DNA from: Roseobacter sp. HKCCD6576-2
GTDB taxonomy: Bacteria; Pseudomonadota; Alphaproteobacteria; Rhodobacterales; Rhodobacteraceae
Assembly (NCBI RefSeq): GCF_013179285.1
Contig: NZ_WVNW01000002.1
Coordinates: forward strand, 682,001 to 746,000
Direction of reading: 5' to 3'
DNA: 64,000 bases
Of this stretch, positions 44,194-54,802 are shown piece after piece. The notes beneath the pieces are model-generated. The model did no database searches. It worked only from the letters and a program-made list of their open reading frames with translations, and was not told the DNA's origin. Both the position numbers and the translations under genes were made by a program. Every line of letters begins with the position of its first letter. The first letter of the stretch is position 1.

Positions 44194-44622
44194 TTAAAAG
44201 CCGATGACCACCGATGGCGCACTTCGCTGTGCGGGGCCATGGTAGACGGCCTCGATGTTGTTTCCGTCGGGGTCGAGCACGAAAGCCGCGTAGTACCCCG
44301 GGTGATAGGCCCGCTCGCCGGGGGTGCCGTTATCGCGCCCGCCATGGGCCAGCGCCGCGCCGTAAAAGGCATCGACCGTGGCGCGGTCTTTCGCCTGGAA
44401 CGCCAAGTGGTGCCTCCCGGTCAACGCGCCGAGCGCGGCAGGGCTCTCAGCCGAGGATACGACCAACTCGTCGGCAAAAAAGACGTCATCGGCCATATCG
44501 ACAATGGGAATGTCCAAGACGTCCAGAACAGCGGTGTAAAATTCCCGGCTCGCCGCGAAGTCGCGGACGACGAGTTGGACGTGGTCGATGAGGCGGCCAC
44601 GATGCAGTTCAACGGATTCCAT
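44194..44622 (-). CDS. VOC-family (glyoxalase/dioxygenase fold) protein
   Basis: A 142-residue protein with two beta-alpha-beta-beta-beta modules. The metal-ligand pattern is His near the N-terminus (LIDHVQLVVRD), His in GRHHLAF, and Glu in the IEAVYHG C-terminal strand, with LDPDGNNIE typical of the family. Possible activities are glyoxalase, fosfomycin-type thiol transferase or ring-cleaving dioxygenase. I chose ATG 44622 because GGAGA is at a good distance; an ATG two codons upstream is too close. No operon partners. Confidence 0.82.
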   Translation of the reverse strand: MESVELHRGRLIDHVQLVVRDFAASREFYTAVLDVLDIPIVDMADDVFFADELVVSSAESPAALGALTGRHHLAFQAKDRATVDAFYGAALAHGGRDNGTPGERAYHPGYYAAFVLDPDGNNIEAVYHGPAQRSAPSVVIGF

Positions 44623-44805
44623 GGTCATTCTCCAAACGAAATTGGGCGTCTTAGTGTGCCTTGGCGGTCCGGTCTGGGCGAGGACAATTGAAACGTCCAA
44701 AACCCGGGCAACACGGCTTCTCTCAACGGCTTGCCATTGAGCGGTCCTCTGCGGCCCGAAAAGCTGGCTCACGCGTTACCAGTATAAGTCTCGCTGGACG
44801 ATGCG

Positions 44806-45948
44806 CTATTCCGCCGCCTTGCTCGCGGCCTCTTCTGCGGCCCGCTCGGCATCCAACTCAGCGGCCTTCTTCTCGACCTGTTCGACGATGTGCTCAACCA
44901 TCTGATCGTTGGACAGCTTGTGGCTTTGCGCGCCAGCCAGATAGACCATGCCCGACCCAGCCCCTCCGCCGGTAAAGCCGACATCAGTCATCAGCGCTTC
45001 ACCCGGACCGTTCACAACACAGCCAATGATCGAGAGGCTCATCGGCGTCTTAATATGCTCGAGCCGCTTTTCGAGCGTCTCGACGGTTCTGATCACGTCG
45101 AAACCTTGCCGTGCACAGGAAGGACAGGAGATGATGTTCACGCCGCGATGACGCAGGCCGAGCGCTTTCAGCATCTCAAAGCCGACTTTCACCTCTTCCA
45201 CCGGATCGGCCGAAAGGCTCACCCGCATCGTATCGCCAATGCCCATCCAAAGCAGGCTGCCCAGCCCAATCGCCGATTTGATCGTGCCGGACATGAGGCC
45301 ACCCGCCTCCGTGATGCCCAAATGGATTGGCGCGTCGGTCGCCTCAGCCAGGCCCTGATAGGCGGCGGCGGCCATAAAGACATCGGAGGCTTTGCAAGAG
45401 ATCTTGAACTCAAAGAAATCGTTGTCTTCCAAGATCTTGATATGGTCGAGCCCGCTTTCGATCATCGCATCGGGGCATGGCTCGCCATATTTCTCCAGCA
45501 AGTGCTTTTCGAGGGAGCCAGCGTTCACCCCGATCCGAATCGAACAGTTATGGTCACGGGCCGCTTTGATCACCTCTTTCACGCGGGTCTCGTCACCAAT
45601 ATTGCCGGGATTGATCCGGAGACATGCCGCGCCCGCCATAGCGCTCTCGATGCCGCGTTTGTAATGGAAATGAATGTCGGCGACGATTGGCACCGGGCTT
45701 TCGCGCACGATCTCTTTCAGAGCTTTGGAACTGTCCTCGTCGGGCACCGACACGCGGACAATATCGGCCCCCGCCTCGGCGCAGGCCTGCACCTGCGCGA
45801 TGGTGCCTTTGATATCCGTGGTCAGCGTGTTGGTCATCGTCTGCACGGAAATCGGCGCATCACCACCGACGGGCACATTTCCCACATGGATCTGGCGGCT
45901 TTTCCGGCGGTCGATATTGCGCCACGGGCGGATCGGGTTATGCGACAT
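44806..45948 (-). CDS. ispG: 4-hydroxy-3-methylbut-2-enyl diphosphate synthase
   Basis: Iron-sulfur enzyme of the MEP isoprenoid pathway, 380 residues. The N-terminal TIM barrel contains [11 protein letters not shown] and RINPGNIG; the cluster ligands are Cys275, Cys278 and Cys310 plus Glu317 in CVVNGPGE. The start at 45948 begins [12 protein letters not shown], matching the family; an upstream extension has no support. It lies 82 bases after the rodZ-like gene, the order widely kept in proteobacteria. The extreme C-terminus is charged and alanine-rich (about 355-380). Confidence 0.96.
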   Translation of the reverse strand: MSHNPIRPWRNIDRRKSRQIHVGNVPVGGDAPISVQTMTNTLTTDIKGTIAQVQACAEAGADIVRVSVPDEDSSKALKEIVRESPVPIVADIHFHYKRGIESAMAGAACLRINPGNIGDETRVKEVIKAARDHNCSIRIGVNAGSLEKHLLEKYGEPCPDAMIESGLDHIKILEDNDFFEFKISCKASDVFMAAAAYQGLAEATDAPIHLGITEAGGLMSGTIKSAIGLGSLLWMGIGDTMRVSLSADPVEEVKVGFEMLKALGLRHRGVNIISCPSCARQGFDVIRTVETLEKRLEHIKTPMSLSIIGCVVNGPGEALMTDVGFTGGGAGSGMVYLAGAQSHKLSNDQMVEHIVEQVEKKAAELDAERAAEEAASKAAE

Positions 45949-46030
45949 GGGCTGCGCGGCTCCGGTCAGAAGGACTGTCTCTCTTTGGGTAGATAGAGCG
46001 ACGGGCGCAGAGGCACAACGGCCTGCGGCA

Positions 46031-47233
46031 TCATTCCTCGACAGCGGGCTCCGGGCTGAGTACCAGAGCGGCCACTTCCGCCAGGTCCGGGTCTGTTGTG
46101 GCATCTGCTATGACATAGCTGTCTGAGATTGCATCCGCCGAAAGCACCACGTCGCGTGCGACAGAGGTCCCGGGCCCGGCGGGCCCCATCGTCACGCCGT
46201 TGACTGCAAAGTAGAGCGAACCGGAATTACCCGCGCGCAGCGTCGGCGGCACCTCCGAGATCGGCAGTTCATAGCTGTCACCAGCGTCGAGCGTCCCTTC
46301 GAAGATGACGGTGCCGCTGGCCGAGGTCACACGCACCCAAGACGGGCGCACCGCGAAAAGCACAACCTGATCCTCGGTCCGCTCGGTGACTTGCACAGCA
46401 CTGCCCGGAAGCAGCTCTTCGACCGGTGCAGCAGCGCCAGCGAGACGATTCACGGGCGGGGCCAATGCGCCAACTTCATCGGGATCCAGCGTTGCCAAGG
46501 GCTGGTCGCGCGGTGTCATCACGGGCATATCCAATGCCTGAGGGCGATACAGCCGATCCAACGCATCCGCCCTGGGAAGGGATGTGGCTGCATCGTCGGG
46601 CAAGCCCGTGCCAAACGTGCCATCTGGGGCCGCGCCGCCAAGTGCATCAAGTTGAGCCAATGTGTCGGGTGCCTGCTCCACGGGTGCAAATTGCAGCCGC
46701 TGCACATCCTGCAATACGGCCCAGGCCCCGTACCCAATGCCCGCAACCAGCGCCACCAGCACCAAAACGGAGCCAAGCGCGCCCGGTTCGATATTGGAGA
46801 AGAGGCGCTCACGTTCCGGGGTGAACGACACCCGCGCTACTTTGATCACATCATTGGGGTCGATCCGCCCCGGCGCCTCTGCCAAGGAGCGTTTGGCCTC
46901 AACCGCTTGACGTGCGGAAAACCCGTGCACACCTGAAAACCCGCTTTCGCCGCAGAACCGGTCAAAGGTCCATTCTGGATCGAGCGACAGATAGCGCGCG
47001 TAAGATCGGACATAACCTGCGATAAACCCTTGCGAGGAAAAGGCGGACAGATCGCCATTTTCAATGGCCGCGATATAGGCGGCCTTGATTTTTAGCTCAC
47101 GTTCCACATCAAGAAGAGATTTGCCGAGGGTCGCGCGTTCGCCGCGCAACAGATCGCCCAGGGGGACCTCGAGGGCGGCTAGCTCCTCGAACGGTACAGC
47201 CTGTACCCGATCCTCTGCCCTGTTTTGGCCCAT
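46031..47233 (-). CDS. rodZ: RodZ-like cytoskeletal HTH membrane protein (DUF4115)
   Basis: A 400-residue bitopic protein. The cytoplasmic HTH_25 domain (about 28-95, with the [15 protein letters not shown] helix) is the MreB-binding part in RodZ. A single membrane helix lies at about 152-172. A Pro/Ala/Asp-rich periplasmic linker follows, and a DUF4115 domain (about 290-370) with the [20 protein letters not shown] motif. The gene is directly upstream of ispG as in many proteobacteria. ATG at 47233 excludes a poorly conserved extension. It likely helps position the MreB elongasome. Confidence 0.87.
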   Translation of the reverse strand: MGQNRAEDRVQAVPFEELAALEVPLGDLLRGERATLGKSLLDVERELKIKAAYIAAIENGDLSAFSSQGFIAGYVRSYARYLSLDPEWTFDRFCGESGFSGVHGFSARQAVEAKRSLAEAPGRIDPNDVIKVARVSFTPERERLFSNIEPGALGSVLVLVALVAGIGYGAWAVLQDVQRLQFAPVEQAPDTLAQLDALGGAAPDGTFGTGLPDDAATSLPRADALDRLYRPQALDMPVMTPRDQPLATLDPDEVGALAPPVNRLAGAAAPVEELLPGSAVQVTERTEDQVVLFAVRPSWVRVTSASGTVIFEGTLDAGDSYELPISEVPPTLRAGNSGSLYFAVNGVTMGPAGPGTSVARDVVLSADAISDSYVIADATTDPDLAEVAALVLSPEPAVEE

Positions 47234-47501
47234 ACTGGCCTTGCCCCGTTTTTTATGCTGGTCCACGTAACTCGCCTGTATGTGGCCAGATTTGCTGTAA
47301 CAGCCCGTCATCCCCAAAAGAGTGATTCCCCAAAACCACTCAACTTGGCGGGCACCTTACCACAATAGCAAAACTCTGTGCACTAGCGGTTAACGCAGCA
47401 TCACTGTCGGCGTAATTCAGCGCATAACGGGCGCGCCCTAACTGTGGGCATGCAATCCACCCAAGCCGGGACCCGGGTGAAGGCGCGTTCTGATCGGGAT
47501 C

Positions 47502-48725
47502 TTAGGCGCTCAACTCGGATCGATTGAGGGCGCAATGGCTCCACAACCCATCCATCGCACGAACCAGACCATCCAGCATTTTGGGGTCATGAACCGGCGA
47601 TGGCGTGAAGCGCAAACGCTCGGTGCCACGTGGCACGGTCGGATAGTTGATCGGCTGCACATAAATCCCGTAATCGGCCAGCAACATATCCGAGATTTTC
47701 TTCGTATGAACGGGATCGCCGACGATCACCGGCACGATATGGGAGCCGTGATCGATGATCGGCAGGCCCATGGCTTTCAGACGGAGTTTCAACACCTTGG
47801 CGCGCTCTTGCTGCATATCGCGGCGCGCCTGATCGGTTTTCAGATGCTTGACCGATGCCGCCGCGCCCGCGGCGATCGCCGGTGGGATCGAGGTGGTGAA
47901 GATGAAGCCCGGCGCGTAAGACCTGATCGCGTCGCACATTTTCGCAGACGCAGCGATATAGCCGCCCATCACGCCAAATGCCTTACCCAGGGTCCCGTTG
48001 ATGATGTCCAGACGGTCCATCAACCCGTCCCGTTCCGCCACGCCTGCACCGCGCGGACCATACATGCCCACAGCATGCACCTCATCCAGATAGGTCAGCG
48101 CCCCAAATTCATCGGCCAGATCGCAGATCTCTTCAATTGGGCCAAAATCGCCATCCATCGAATAGATCGATTCGAACGCGATCAGCTTCGGGGCCGCCGG
48201 ATCATCGGCCGCCATCAACTCGCGCAGATGCGCGACGTCGTTATGGCGGAAAATCCGTTTCGCACCGCCATTGCGGCGCACACCCTCAATCATCGAGGCA
48301 TGGTTCAGCGCATCGGAGTAAATAATCATACCCGGGAAGAGCTTGGGCAGCGTGCTTAAAGTCGCGTCATTGGCGATGTAAGCCGAGGTGAAGATCAGCG
48401 CGGCCTCTTTCTGATGCAGATCGGCCAGTTCGGCCTCAAGCCGTTTGTGGTAAACTGTGGTGCCCGAGATGTTCCGCGTGCCGCCTGAGCCCGCGCCAGT
48501 CGCGTCCAAGGCTTCTTTCATCGCATTCAGAACAACCGGGTGCTGCCCCATGCCGAGATAATCATTGCCGCACCAGACGGTGATATCCTGCTTGGTGCCG
48601 TCGGGCCGGTTCCAAACCGCATGCGGGAACTGACCGCGCTTCCGCTCGATATCAATGAAGGTCCGGTAGCGGCCCTCCTCATGCAAACGGTTCAGGGCCG
48701 TATCAAGCGCGGTATCGTAGTTCAC
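47502..48725 (-). CDS. hemA: 5-aminolevulinate synthase
   Basis: PLP enzyme that condenses glycine with succinyl-CoA, the first step of haem, bacteriochlorophyll and cobalamin synthesis in alphaproteobacteria (Shemin pathway). The 407-residue protein has the Schiff-base Lys248 in NGTLGKAFG, the [11 protein letters not shown] active-site loop at 79-89 and DEVHAVG at 214-220. Length and residue numbering match Rhodobacter HemA. A perfect FnrL-type box lies about 170 bases upstream, in keeping with oxygen-linked control in Rhodobacter sphaeroides. Confidence 0.97.
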   Translation of the reverse strand: MNYDTALDTALNRLHEEGRYRTFIDIERKRGQFPHAVWNRPDGTKQDITVWCGNDYLGMGQHPVVLNAMKEALDATGAGSGGTRNISGTTVYHKRLEAELADLHQKEAALIFTSAYIANDATLSTLPKLFPGMIIYSDALNHASMIEGVRRNGGAKRIFRHNDVAHLRELMAADDPAAPKLIAFESIYSMDGDFGPIEEICDLADEFGALTYLDEVHAVGMYGPRGAGVAERDGLMDRLDIINGTLGKAFGVMGGYIAASAKMCDAIRSYAPGFIFTTSIPPAIAAGAAASVKHLKTDQARRDMQQERAKVLKLRLKAMGLPIIDHGSHIVPVIVGDPVHTKKISDMLLADYGIYVQPINYPTVPRGTERLRFTPSPVHDPKMLDGLVRAMDGLWSHCALNRSELSA

Positions 48726-48893
48726 TGGCTGTCTCCTTCTTTGACCCCCGGGAGGTACCTTCCCCGGTCCCCTGGGCCAAAAGACGCTGGCTGTCTGTTT
48801 GCGCCGCCCCTTCGCGAACGGCCATTTCTGTCTTACCGCTGATACTGCGGTGGGGCTGTCTTCGCCAAGTTACAAATTGCCGCGCAACCCACT

Positions 48894-48907
48894 TTGATTT
48901 GAATCAA
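48894..48907. promoter_or_regulatory. FnrL/FNR box upstream of hemA
   Basis: TTGATTTGAATCAA fits the FNR consensus TTGAT-N4-ATCAA in every position. It lies 169 bases before the hemA start and 22 bases after the stop of the preceding gene on the same strand. In Rhodobacter, FnrL is known to control hemA under low oxygen; an equivalent role is inferred here. Confidence 0.8.
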
Positions 48908-48928
48908 CCCATGGCTGTATCTGGGCCG

Positions 48929-49507
48929 TTAATTGGCGATAATTGCACGGCAATCCGCGACTCCGCAATCTAAATTGGCCGCTTCGTCGGTCGGCCCAAA
49001 GCCCCAAGCGCCGGTGCTTGGCGAAATCGCGAAAACCTTGGGGCGATCCGCAAAGCGATAGTCCCCCCGCAAAACGGCACTGGCCGAAGCGCTGAGCTGG
49101 ATCGCCGCCCCCGGCTCCCAACCGCGCGGGCGGACCACCAGCACCACAACACATTCTGCCCCGTCTTCGCGGCCAGCCTCACATTGCGCGAGGGCTGCGG
49201 CGCGGGCGGCCTCTTCATCATGATAGTTTCCGACGGCGGCGGTTGTGTTTGGATTGGCCAGCCCCGCATCAGGTGCAATCGCGAGCGCGCCATAATAGAG
49301 CATATCGGGCAACAGCCCGTCGCTCACCGCCCCTTCCAGAAGCCCGATTTCGGCAGCGTTCAGGCTATCATGCGGTACAAGCACGCCCTCCGCCGGCCCG
49401 CGCGCTGAAAACAACTCGCGTTGTGCTTCGCGGCCCGTGGGCAAATCCTGCGCAAACGCCGGCAGGGTCAGCCCCACCAAGGCCAAAGCTCCAACAATCG
49501 CGCGCAT
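48929..49507 (-). CDS. exported protein of unknown function (gene upstream of hemA)
   Basis: A 192-residue protein with a clear signal peptide (about 1-20, MRAIVGALALVGLTLPAFAQ). The mature part includes a NYHDEEAARAAALAQCEAGRE segment and four cysteines, of which two form CGVADC near the C-terminus. The mixed pattern (Ala-rich helix, then a beta-rich part with VVVLVVRPRGW) slightly resembles DUF4189 proteins. ATG at 49507 was chosen because AAGGAGAGGG precedes it. It lies just upstream of hemA on the same strand, but the FNR box between suggests separate promoters. Confidence 0.75.
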   Translation of the reverse strand: MRAIVGALALVGLTLPAFAQDLPTGREAQRELFSARGPAEGVLVPHDSLNAAEIGLLEGAVSDGLLPDMLYYGALAIAPDAGLANPNTTAAVGNYHDEEAARAAALAQCEAGREDGAECVVVLVVRPRGWEPGAAIQLSASASAVLRGDYRFADRPKVFAISPSTGAWGFGPTDEAANLDCGVADCRAIIAN

Positions 49508-49674
49508 CACCCTCTCCTTCTGCTCATCCGAAATCAACGTCCCACAAGGGCCATAACCCCCAAACGTCACGGTCTCTCCATGTAGCGGCTTCCCCCGCCC
49601 CGGGCAACCGCTGGACATCCCGTCAGCGGAGCGTAGAGTTCGCGGCAATCCCGGTTTTATGGAAAGGACACCCA

Positions 49675-51048
49675 ATGTCATTGGATGCAGTATTGGCGCG
49701 GATCGACAGCGATCTGGATCAGGCCACAGGGCGGTTGATGGAGCTTCTGCGGATCCCCTCGATCTCAACCGATCCGGCGTTTGACGCAGATTGCCAAGCG
49801 GCGGCGGAATGGCTGGTGACCGAACTAACCGGATTGGGATTGGACGCCTCCGTGCGGCCTACACCTGGCCACCCGATGGTCGTGGCCCATGGTGGGGGCG
49901 ACGGCCCACATGTCTTGTTTTACGGCCACTACGATGTGCAGCCGGTGGACCCGCTCGACCTGTGGCACAAACCGCCCTTTGAGCCCGCCATCGAAGAAAC
50001 GCCAAATGGCAAGGTGATCCGTGGCCGGGGCGCGGCGGATGACAAAGGCCAGTTGATGACCTTTGTCGAAGCCTGCCGCGCATGGAAAGCGGAGACCGGC
50101 ACCCTGCCCGCCAAGGTGACGATCTTCTTCGAAGGGGAAGAAGAAAGCGGCTCACCCTCCCTGATCCCTTTCCTGGAAGAGAATGCCGAGGAGTTGACAG
50201 CAGATATCGCGCTGATCTGCGACACCGGGCTGTTCGATGCGGAGACCCCCGCCATCGTGACGCAGTTGCGCGGGCTTCTGGGCGAGGAGATCACGGTCAC
50301 CGGCCCACGGATCGATCTGCATTCGGGCATGTATGGCGGCATCGCGATGAACCCAATCCGGGCGTTGAGCGATGTGCTGTCCAATCTGCATGACGAGAAT
50401 GGCGTGATCCAGGTGCCCGGCTTCTATGATGATGTGGCGGAGTTGACGCCCGAGCTGAAAGCACAGTGGGACGGGCTTGGCTTTGACGCGGGCGGTTTCT
50501 TGGGCCCGGTTGGCCTGTCGGACCCGGCGGGGGAAGCCGGACGCTCGGGGCTTGAGATGATCTGGTCCCGCCCCACGGCGGAGATCAACGGGATCTGGGG
50601 CGGCTATACCGGCGACGGGTTTAAAACCGTGCTGCCCTCTGAAGCCCATGCGAAGGTCAGCTTCCGGCTGGTCAGCGGTCAGGACCCGCATAAGCTGCGC
50701 GAGAGTTTCCGGGCCTGGGTGACGGAGCAATTGCCCGCCGATTGTGAGGTGGAGTTTACCGATCATGGCGCCTCCCCCGCCGGACATATGGATACCAGCC
50801 ACCCGGCTTTCGATGTGGCTTTGAGCGCCCTGTCGGCGGAGTGGCCGAAACCGGCGGCCTATATCGGCTGCGGCGGGTCGATCCCGGTCGCGGGGTATTT
50901 CAAAACCTATCTGGGCATGGATGCCCTTCTGGCCGGGTTTGGCAAAGATGATGACGCCGTGCATTCGCCGAATGAGAAATACGATTTGGAGAGCTTCCAT
51001 CGTGGCATTCGGGCCTGGGCGCGCATCTTGGGCGGTCTTGCAAAGTAA
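49675..51048 (+). CDS. M20-family dipeptidase
   Basis: Zinc metallopeptidase of 457 residues related to carnosinase and DapE. Metal ligands expected at His85 and Asp87 (FYGHYDVQP), the bridging Asp122 (GAADDKG), general base Glu155 or 156 in FEGEEESGS, and a C-terminal His in HSPNEKYD. A dimerisation domain is inserted (about 215-340). The AAADDKGQ and GFYDDVAELTPEL motifs belong to the long M20 dipeptidase subgroup. It is cytoplasmic, monocistronic, and starts five bases after GGAAAGGACA. Confidence 0.9.
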   Translation: MSLDAVLARIDSDLDQATGRLMELLRIPSISTDPAFDADCQAAAEWLVTELTGLGLDASVRPTPGHPMVVAHGGGDGPHVLFYGHYDVQPVDPLDLWHKPPFEPAIEETPNGKVIRGRGAADDKGQLMTFVEACRAWKAETGTLPAKVTIFFEGEEESGSPSLIPFLEENAEELTADIALICDTGLFDAETPAIVTQLRGLLGEEITVTGPRIDLHSGMYGGIAMNPIRALSDVLSNLHDENGVIQVPGFYDDVAELTPELKAQWDGLGFDAGGFLGPVGLSDPAGEAGRSGLEMIWSRPTAEINGIWGGYTGDGFKTVLPSEAHAKVSFRLVSGQDPHKLRESFRAWVTEQLPADCEVEFTDHGASPAGHMDTSHPAFDVALSALSAEWPKPAAYIGCGGSIPVAGYFKTYLGMDALLAGFGKDDDAVHSPNEKYDLESFHRGIRAWARILGGLAK

Positions 51049-51142
51049 CCCAGCGGAGGCGCGCTGGTCGCGCGCCACGCGATACATGGGCGCCAAGTGG
51101 CACGGTGACGACCTGCCCTTGGCGTCTTTTTCGCTTGAGGCG

Positions 51143-52498
51143 TCAGGCTGGTGATGCCAACCGTGCGGGTCCACGCCAGAACCGCGCCATCATCAGACCG
51201 CCCGCCAGGACAAGACCGACCACCAGGCCGAGCCAGATACCGACCCCGCCCATATTGAGCGTGAAACCGAAGAGATAGCTCGACGGGATGCCGACCAGCC
51301 AATAACTGACGACGGCATAGAACATCGGCAGCTTGGTGTCCTGCACGCCTCGGAGCAGGCCAAGCGCCATGACCTGCGCCGCATCTGCCAGTTGGAACAG
51401 GCAGGCCACGACCAGAAGCGAGGTGCCGATGGCGATGATCTGCGGCCGCAACGGATCCATCGGATCGACGAAGAGGGACATGAGTGGACCCGGGAAACTC
51501 AGGAAAAGCGCGATGGTGATCCCGACCATAACCGCCGAGAGGATCAAAGCCGCCTTGGCCGCGTGACGGAGATTGGGGATATCACCCCGCCCCCAGGCAT
51601 GGCCCGCGCGCACCGTCGCCGCCGAGCTCAACCCGACATGCACCATGAAGGTTGTCGACACGATCTGCAGCGCGACGCCATGGGCCGCCAGCTCCAACGC
51701 GCCGATCCAGCCCATCATGATCATCGTCGCCATGAACAACCCGCCCTCGGAGAGCAGCGTCAGCCCGATCGGCCAGCCGAGACGGAACACCTGGCCAAAC
51801 GCCTCCCAATCCGGGCGCCAAAGCCGCGCGAAGAGGTCGTAGTTGGCGACACCTTTGGCATACGCCGCATAGAGCGCCAAGACCAAGAACATCAGCCCAT
51901 GGGTGCCAAGCGAGGCAAAGGCCGCGCCGCGCAGGCCCAGTTCAGGCGCGCCCAGGTTGCCGAAGATCAGCACCCAATTCAGCCCGGCATTGAGCAGAAC
52001 CGCCGCAAGGGTCGCCCAAAGCACTACTTTGGTGTGCTCCAATGCCGAGAGATGGCTGCGCAGCACCATGAACATCACCGCAAAGCCAATCGCCCCGCCC
52101 GCAATCCGCAAATAATCCTGCGCATCGGCAGCCACTTGCGGCTCTTGGCCAAGCGCCAGCAGAAGCGCGCCGGAGAACCAAAAGAGCGGCAGGCTGAGCG
52201 CGCTGAAAATCGCGGCGAGCCAAAGGCCCATTCGGGTCACCCGCCGGGCCTGGGTCTTGTCGTCATTGGCCACCGCGGCGGCCACCATCGGCATCACCGC
52301 CAGCGCAAACCCCATGCCGATAATCAGCACGATATGGAAATAGCTGGCTCCCAGAGCGACAGCGGCCAGTTCCGGCACGCCATACCAACCCACCATGATC
52401 GTATCGGTCAGACCGATTGAGGTCTGGGCCAATTGGCTGCCGATCAGGGGTAAGCCAAGCGCCAGGGTGGCGCGCATATGAGTGCGGAACGGGGACAT
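51143..52498 (-). CDS. MATE-family multidrug efflux protein (NorM-like)
   Basis: A 451-residue inner membrane antiporter with twelve predicted helices in two homologous halves (about 10-225 and 235-445). The first helix contains GLPLIGSQLAQTSIGLTDTIMVGW, typical of NorM. Such pumps exchange Na+ or H+ for cationic drugs. It is not coupled to neighbours: the M20 gene ends convergently 95 bases away and the metal-transporter gene lies 77 bases upstream on the same strand. Confidence 0.9.
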   Translation of the reverse strand: MSPFRTHMRATLALGLPLIGSQLAQTSIGLTDTIMVGWYGVPELAAVALGASYFHIVLIIGMGFALAVMPMVAAAVANDDKTQARRVTRMGLWLAAIFSALSLPLFWFSGALLLALGQEPQVAADAQDYLRIAGGAIGFAVMFMVLRSHLSALEHTKVVLWATLAAVLLNAGLNWVLIFGNLGAPELGLRGAAFASLGTHGLMFLVLALYAAYAKGVANYDLFARLWRPDWEAFGQVFRLGWPIGLTLLSEGGLFMATMIMMGWIGALELAAHGVALQIVSTTFMVHVGLSSAATVRAGHAWGRGDIPNLRHAAKAALILSAVMVGITIALFLSFPGPLMSLFVDPMDPLRPQIIAIGTSLLVVACLFQLADAAQVMALGLLRGVQDTKLPMFYAVVSYWLVGIPSSYLFGFTLNMGGVGIWLGLVVGLVLAGGLMMARFWRGPARLASPA

Positions 52499-52575
52499 GA
52501 TCAGACTGGCTTATCTGGCCAGATCAGGCTTGCCAAGACGTCACGAAACGCGCGGGCCGAATGGGACCGCTTGGG

Positions 52576-53466
52576 CTAGAGCGCCTGCAGCGCCAAGCTG
52601 CCCGCCAAGAGCGCGACAATCAGGCCGACGCCGAGTTCAAGAAGCGGCTGTGCCCGGGCGATGGCAGCACCGCCCGGCAGGCTTGCCAACGCCCCTTCGC
52701 GGAGGGTCACCGCCGCGATCGCCACGGCGACCGTGACGCTGGCCGTGCCCAGCCCCATGGCAAAGGCCCCGGCTACTCCGATGGGGAAAATCCCCATCTG
52801 CGCAGTCAGGATCAAGATGAAGAGCGCCCCGGTGCAGGGCCGGATCGCCACCGCGCCCACCAACATCGCCACATCGCGCCAACTTGTGGCCTGGCTGAGC
52901 GCGTCGGCATCCGGGGCGTGGGTATGACCGCAGGTGCTGCGAGTGCCATCCGTTCCTGGCGTGTGGGCATGGCCTCGCTGGATCAGCCCGCGCGCGCCGC
53001 GCCAGGCAAGCCAGAGCCCCACCAGCGCGATCAGTGCAAAACTGAGCGGCGCAAATGTCTCATCCGCCAGGCCCGTCATCCGCTCGCGGCCCCAGCCCAA
53101 AAGCCAAAGACCCGCGCCGACCAGTATAATCGCGGTCAAGGCTTGCGCGAGGCTCGACAGAAGCGCGATGCCGGAGAGCCGCCACAGCCCAACCCGCCGC
53201 GCCGCGCCATAGCCGCCGATCAGAATCTTGCCATGACCCGGCCCAGCGGCATGAAAAAACCCATAGGCGAAGCAAAGCCCGGTAAAGGCGATCAACGCCC
53301 CTGGCTCGCCAGCCCGCAAGGCGCGGAGCGCCCGGGCCAGGCCGTTTTGCGTGTCGCGCTGCTCGGCTAAGGCCCAGCGATAAAGCGCATCATCGGCGCC
53401 GGTCAGGAACAGCGCAGCCAGCCCGAGGGCCAAGACGATGGCAAGCCAGATCAGTCCGCCGCGCAT
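52576..53466 (-). CDS. nickel/cobalt transporter (NicO/RcnA family)
   Basis: A 296-residue membrane protein with about six helices. The first cytoplasmic or periplasmic motif [14 protein letters not shown] is the conserved HxxxxD-like NicO motif of this family. A His-rich loop (HAHTPG ... [10 protein letters not shown], about 165-190) is a probable metal-sensing or metal-delivery region. SIRPCTGAL-like [15 protein letters not shown] follows. It overlaps the upstream DUF1007 gene by 16 bases, a pairing often seen in proteobacteria. Start at 53466 was chosen by this overlap and by the hydrophobic first helix. Confidence 0.88.
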   Translation of the reverse strand: MRGGLIWLAIVLALGLAALFLTGADDALYRWALAEQRDTQNGLARALRALRAGEPGALIAFTGLCFAYGFFHAAGPGHGKILIGGYGAARRVGLWRLSGIALLSSLAQALTAIILVGAGLWLLGWGRERMTGLADETFAPLSFALIALVGLWLAWRGARGLIQRGHAHTPGTDGTRSTCGHTHAPDADALSQATSWRDVAMLVGAVAIRPCTGALFILILTAQMGIFPIGVAGAFAMGLGTASVTVAVAIAAVTLREGALASLPGGAAIARAQPLLELGVGLIVALLAGSLALQAL

Positions 53467-54113
53467 GTCACCACAACCCGATCCGCAAATATCGCTCCAA
53501 CAGCGGGAAAGTTGTCCTCTGCCGAGACCGCGCCACCAATTCGCTCTATCTCTTCTTGCAAAACGGCATAGGCCGCATCGAGATCGGCCCGGACAAGCTC
53601 GGCCGCGCACCCATCGCGCCCGATGACCTGCATTGGTAAGGTCATTTCAAAGGCGATGTAGAACTCCGGATCATAGATCGCGGCTTCGAGCGAAGGGTTT
53701 GGTGCTGCGCCAAAAACAAGCCTGCGATGGACGGTCTCTAACTGTCCGGTCTCAGTCAGGATCAACGAAACCGGTGCTGGCGCGCCGATCTCCAGCATCT
53801 GCCCGCCGGATATCAAGGTGAGCCCCCCTTCAAAGCCGGCGCCCCAGTTCAGATCGAAACCAAGAGTATCCGCAATCTCGGTCTCAGTCAGAGCCCCATC
53901 GAAATCTTGGTCTAAACCATAATCTTGCAGCAAGAGGAGCGAATAGAGCTCATCATAGCGCCACGTCACCCGCACCTCGACCAAAGAGCCAGAGAGATCA
54001 TGTATCAACTCTAGCCCTGCATCGATAAAGATGTGCGGATGCGCCTGTGCGGGCGGTGGTGCGGCCCAAAAGCCCGCGGCAAGCGCCAGAAACTGCAAGA
54101 TACGTCGCACCAT
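53451..54113 (-). CDS. DUF1007-family periplasmic protein
   Basis: A 220-residue exported protein. A signal peptide covers about 1-24 and the mature protein begins HPHIFIDA, the DUF1007 hallmark. An acidic [13 protein letters not shown] segment near 75-90 resembles an EF-hand-like loop, and a conserved Cys is near the C-terminus. DUF1007 proteins are regularly fused or adjacent to NicO-type transporters and are thought to hand over the metal. It is the first gene of a two-gene unit with the transporter. Confidence 0.85.
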   Translation of the reverse strand: MVRRILQFLALAAGFWAAPPPAQAHPHIFIDAGLELIHDLSGSLVEVRVTWRYDELYSLLLLQDYGLDQDFDGALTETEIADTLGFDLNWGAGFEGGLTLISGGQMLEIGAPAPVSLILTETGQLETVHRRLVFGAAPNPSLEAAIYDPEFYIAFEMTLPMQVIGRDGCAAELVRADLDAAYAVLQEEIERIGGAVSAEDNFPAVGAIFADRVVVTCAAD

Positions 54114-54302
54114 GCCAGCGATATAGGTCTGAGATCGCAGAGATCGCAACCACTCCGTGCGCCCTTGAGCCAACTCTCGCCGCCAGCACAAATGTGAACA
54201 ATATCTAAGCATTGTTGTCAGATCGGCCCCCAATTGGTCACAATTACGCCCAGTTCGCAGCCCATAAGAGAATCGCACTTTTACGTCGCGAGGTATGGAA
54301 AA

Positions 54303-54776
54303 ATGTCTGAATATCTTAGACAATTTCTGGAAGAAGACAGTGGCGCCATCTCAGTTGACTGGGTGGTCCTGTCTGCCGCGGCTGTCTCTATGGCGATTGC
54401 GACGACGGATGTTCTCGACAGCACGATCGGCGATGTGTCGTCCCGGCTCGAGGCACAACTCCGAAATCAGCAACTGAGCGATGACTTCGTGCAGTTCACC
54501 TCGGCCGATTTCGAGGACTTTTACCAAGCCGGTACTCTGACCGAAGAACAGGCCGGTGACCTGTTTAACGCTGCAAATGAACTGATGAATGGCGATATCA
54601 TCGCCGCATTGGAAGCCGGAATTCCGGAAAAGATCGCGGGCACCCTAACCGCGCAAGAAGAGGCAGCGCTTCAGGCGATCGCCTCTGTCGCGCATCAGCG
54701 GAACATCGTCGATGATGCGGTGCTTTTCGAGCATTTCGGAATCGGAACCGACCCCTCGGGCGGAACCGACGTCTGA
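54303..54776 (+). CDS. Flp-type pilin-like protein
   Basis: A 157-residue protein with a short charged N-terminus (MSEYLRQFLEEDSGA) followed by one hydrophobic helix starting ISVDWVVLSAAAVSMAIA (about 16-36), the pattern of Flp/TadE-like and related pilins in Rhodobacterales. After it comes a hydrophilic acidic domain of about 115 residues, much longer than classical Flp pilin (50-70). No tad, prepilin peptidase or secretion genes are in the window. ATG 54303 was chosen because it places the pilin-like N-terminus correctly. It has its own terminator and somewhat lower G+C than its neighbours. Confidence 0.65.
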   Translation: MSEYLRQFLEEDSGAISVDWVVLSAAAVSMAIATTDVLDSTIGDVSSRLEAQLRNQQLSDDFVQFTSADFEDFYQAGTLTEEQAGDLFNAANELMNGDIIAALEAGIPEKIAGTLTAQEEAALQAIASVAHQRNIVDDAVLFEHFGIGTDPSGGTDV

Positions 54777-54802
54777 CACACCCATTTGCCAAAAGATCAT
54801 GG

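Noticed and set aside
49243-49674. N-terminal extension of the M20 peptidase frame
   Set aside because: The extra 144 residues overlap the oppositely oriented gene at 48929 and have no M20 similarity; an ATG with a Shine-Dalgarno sequence sits at 49675.
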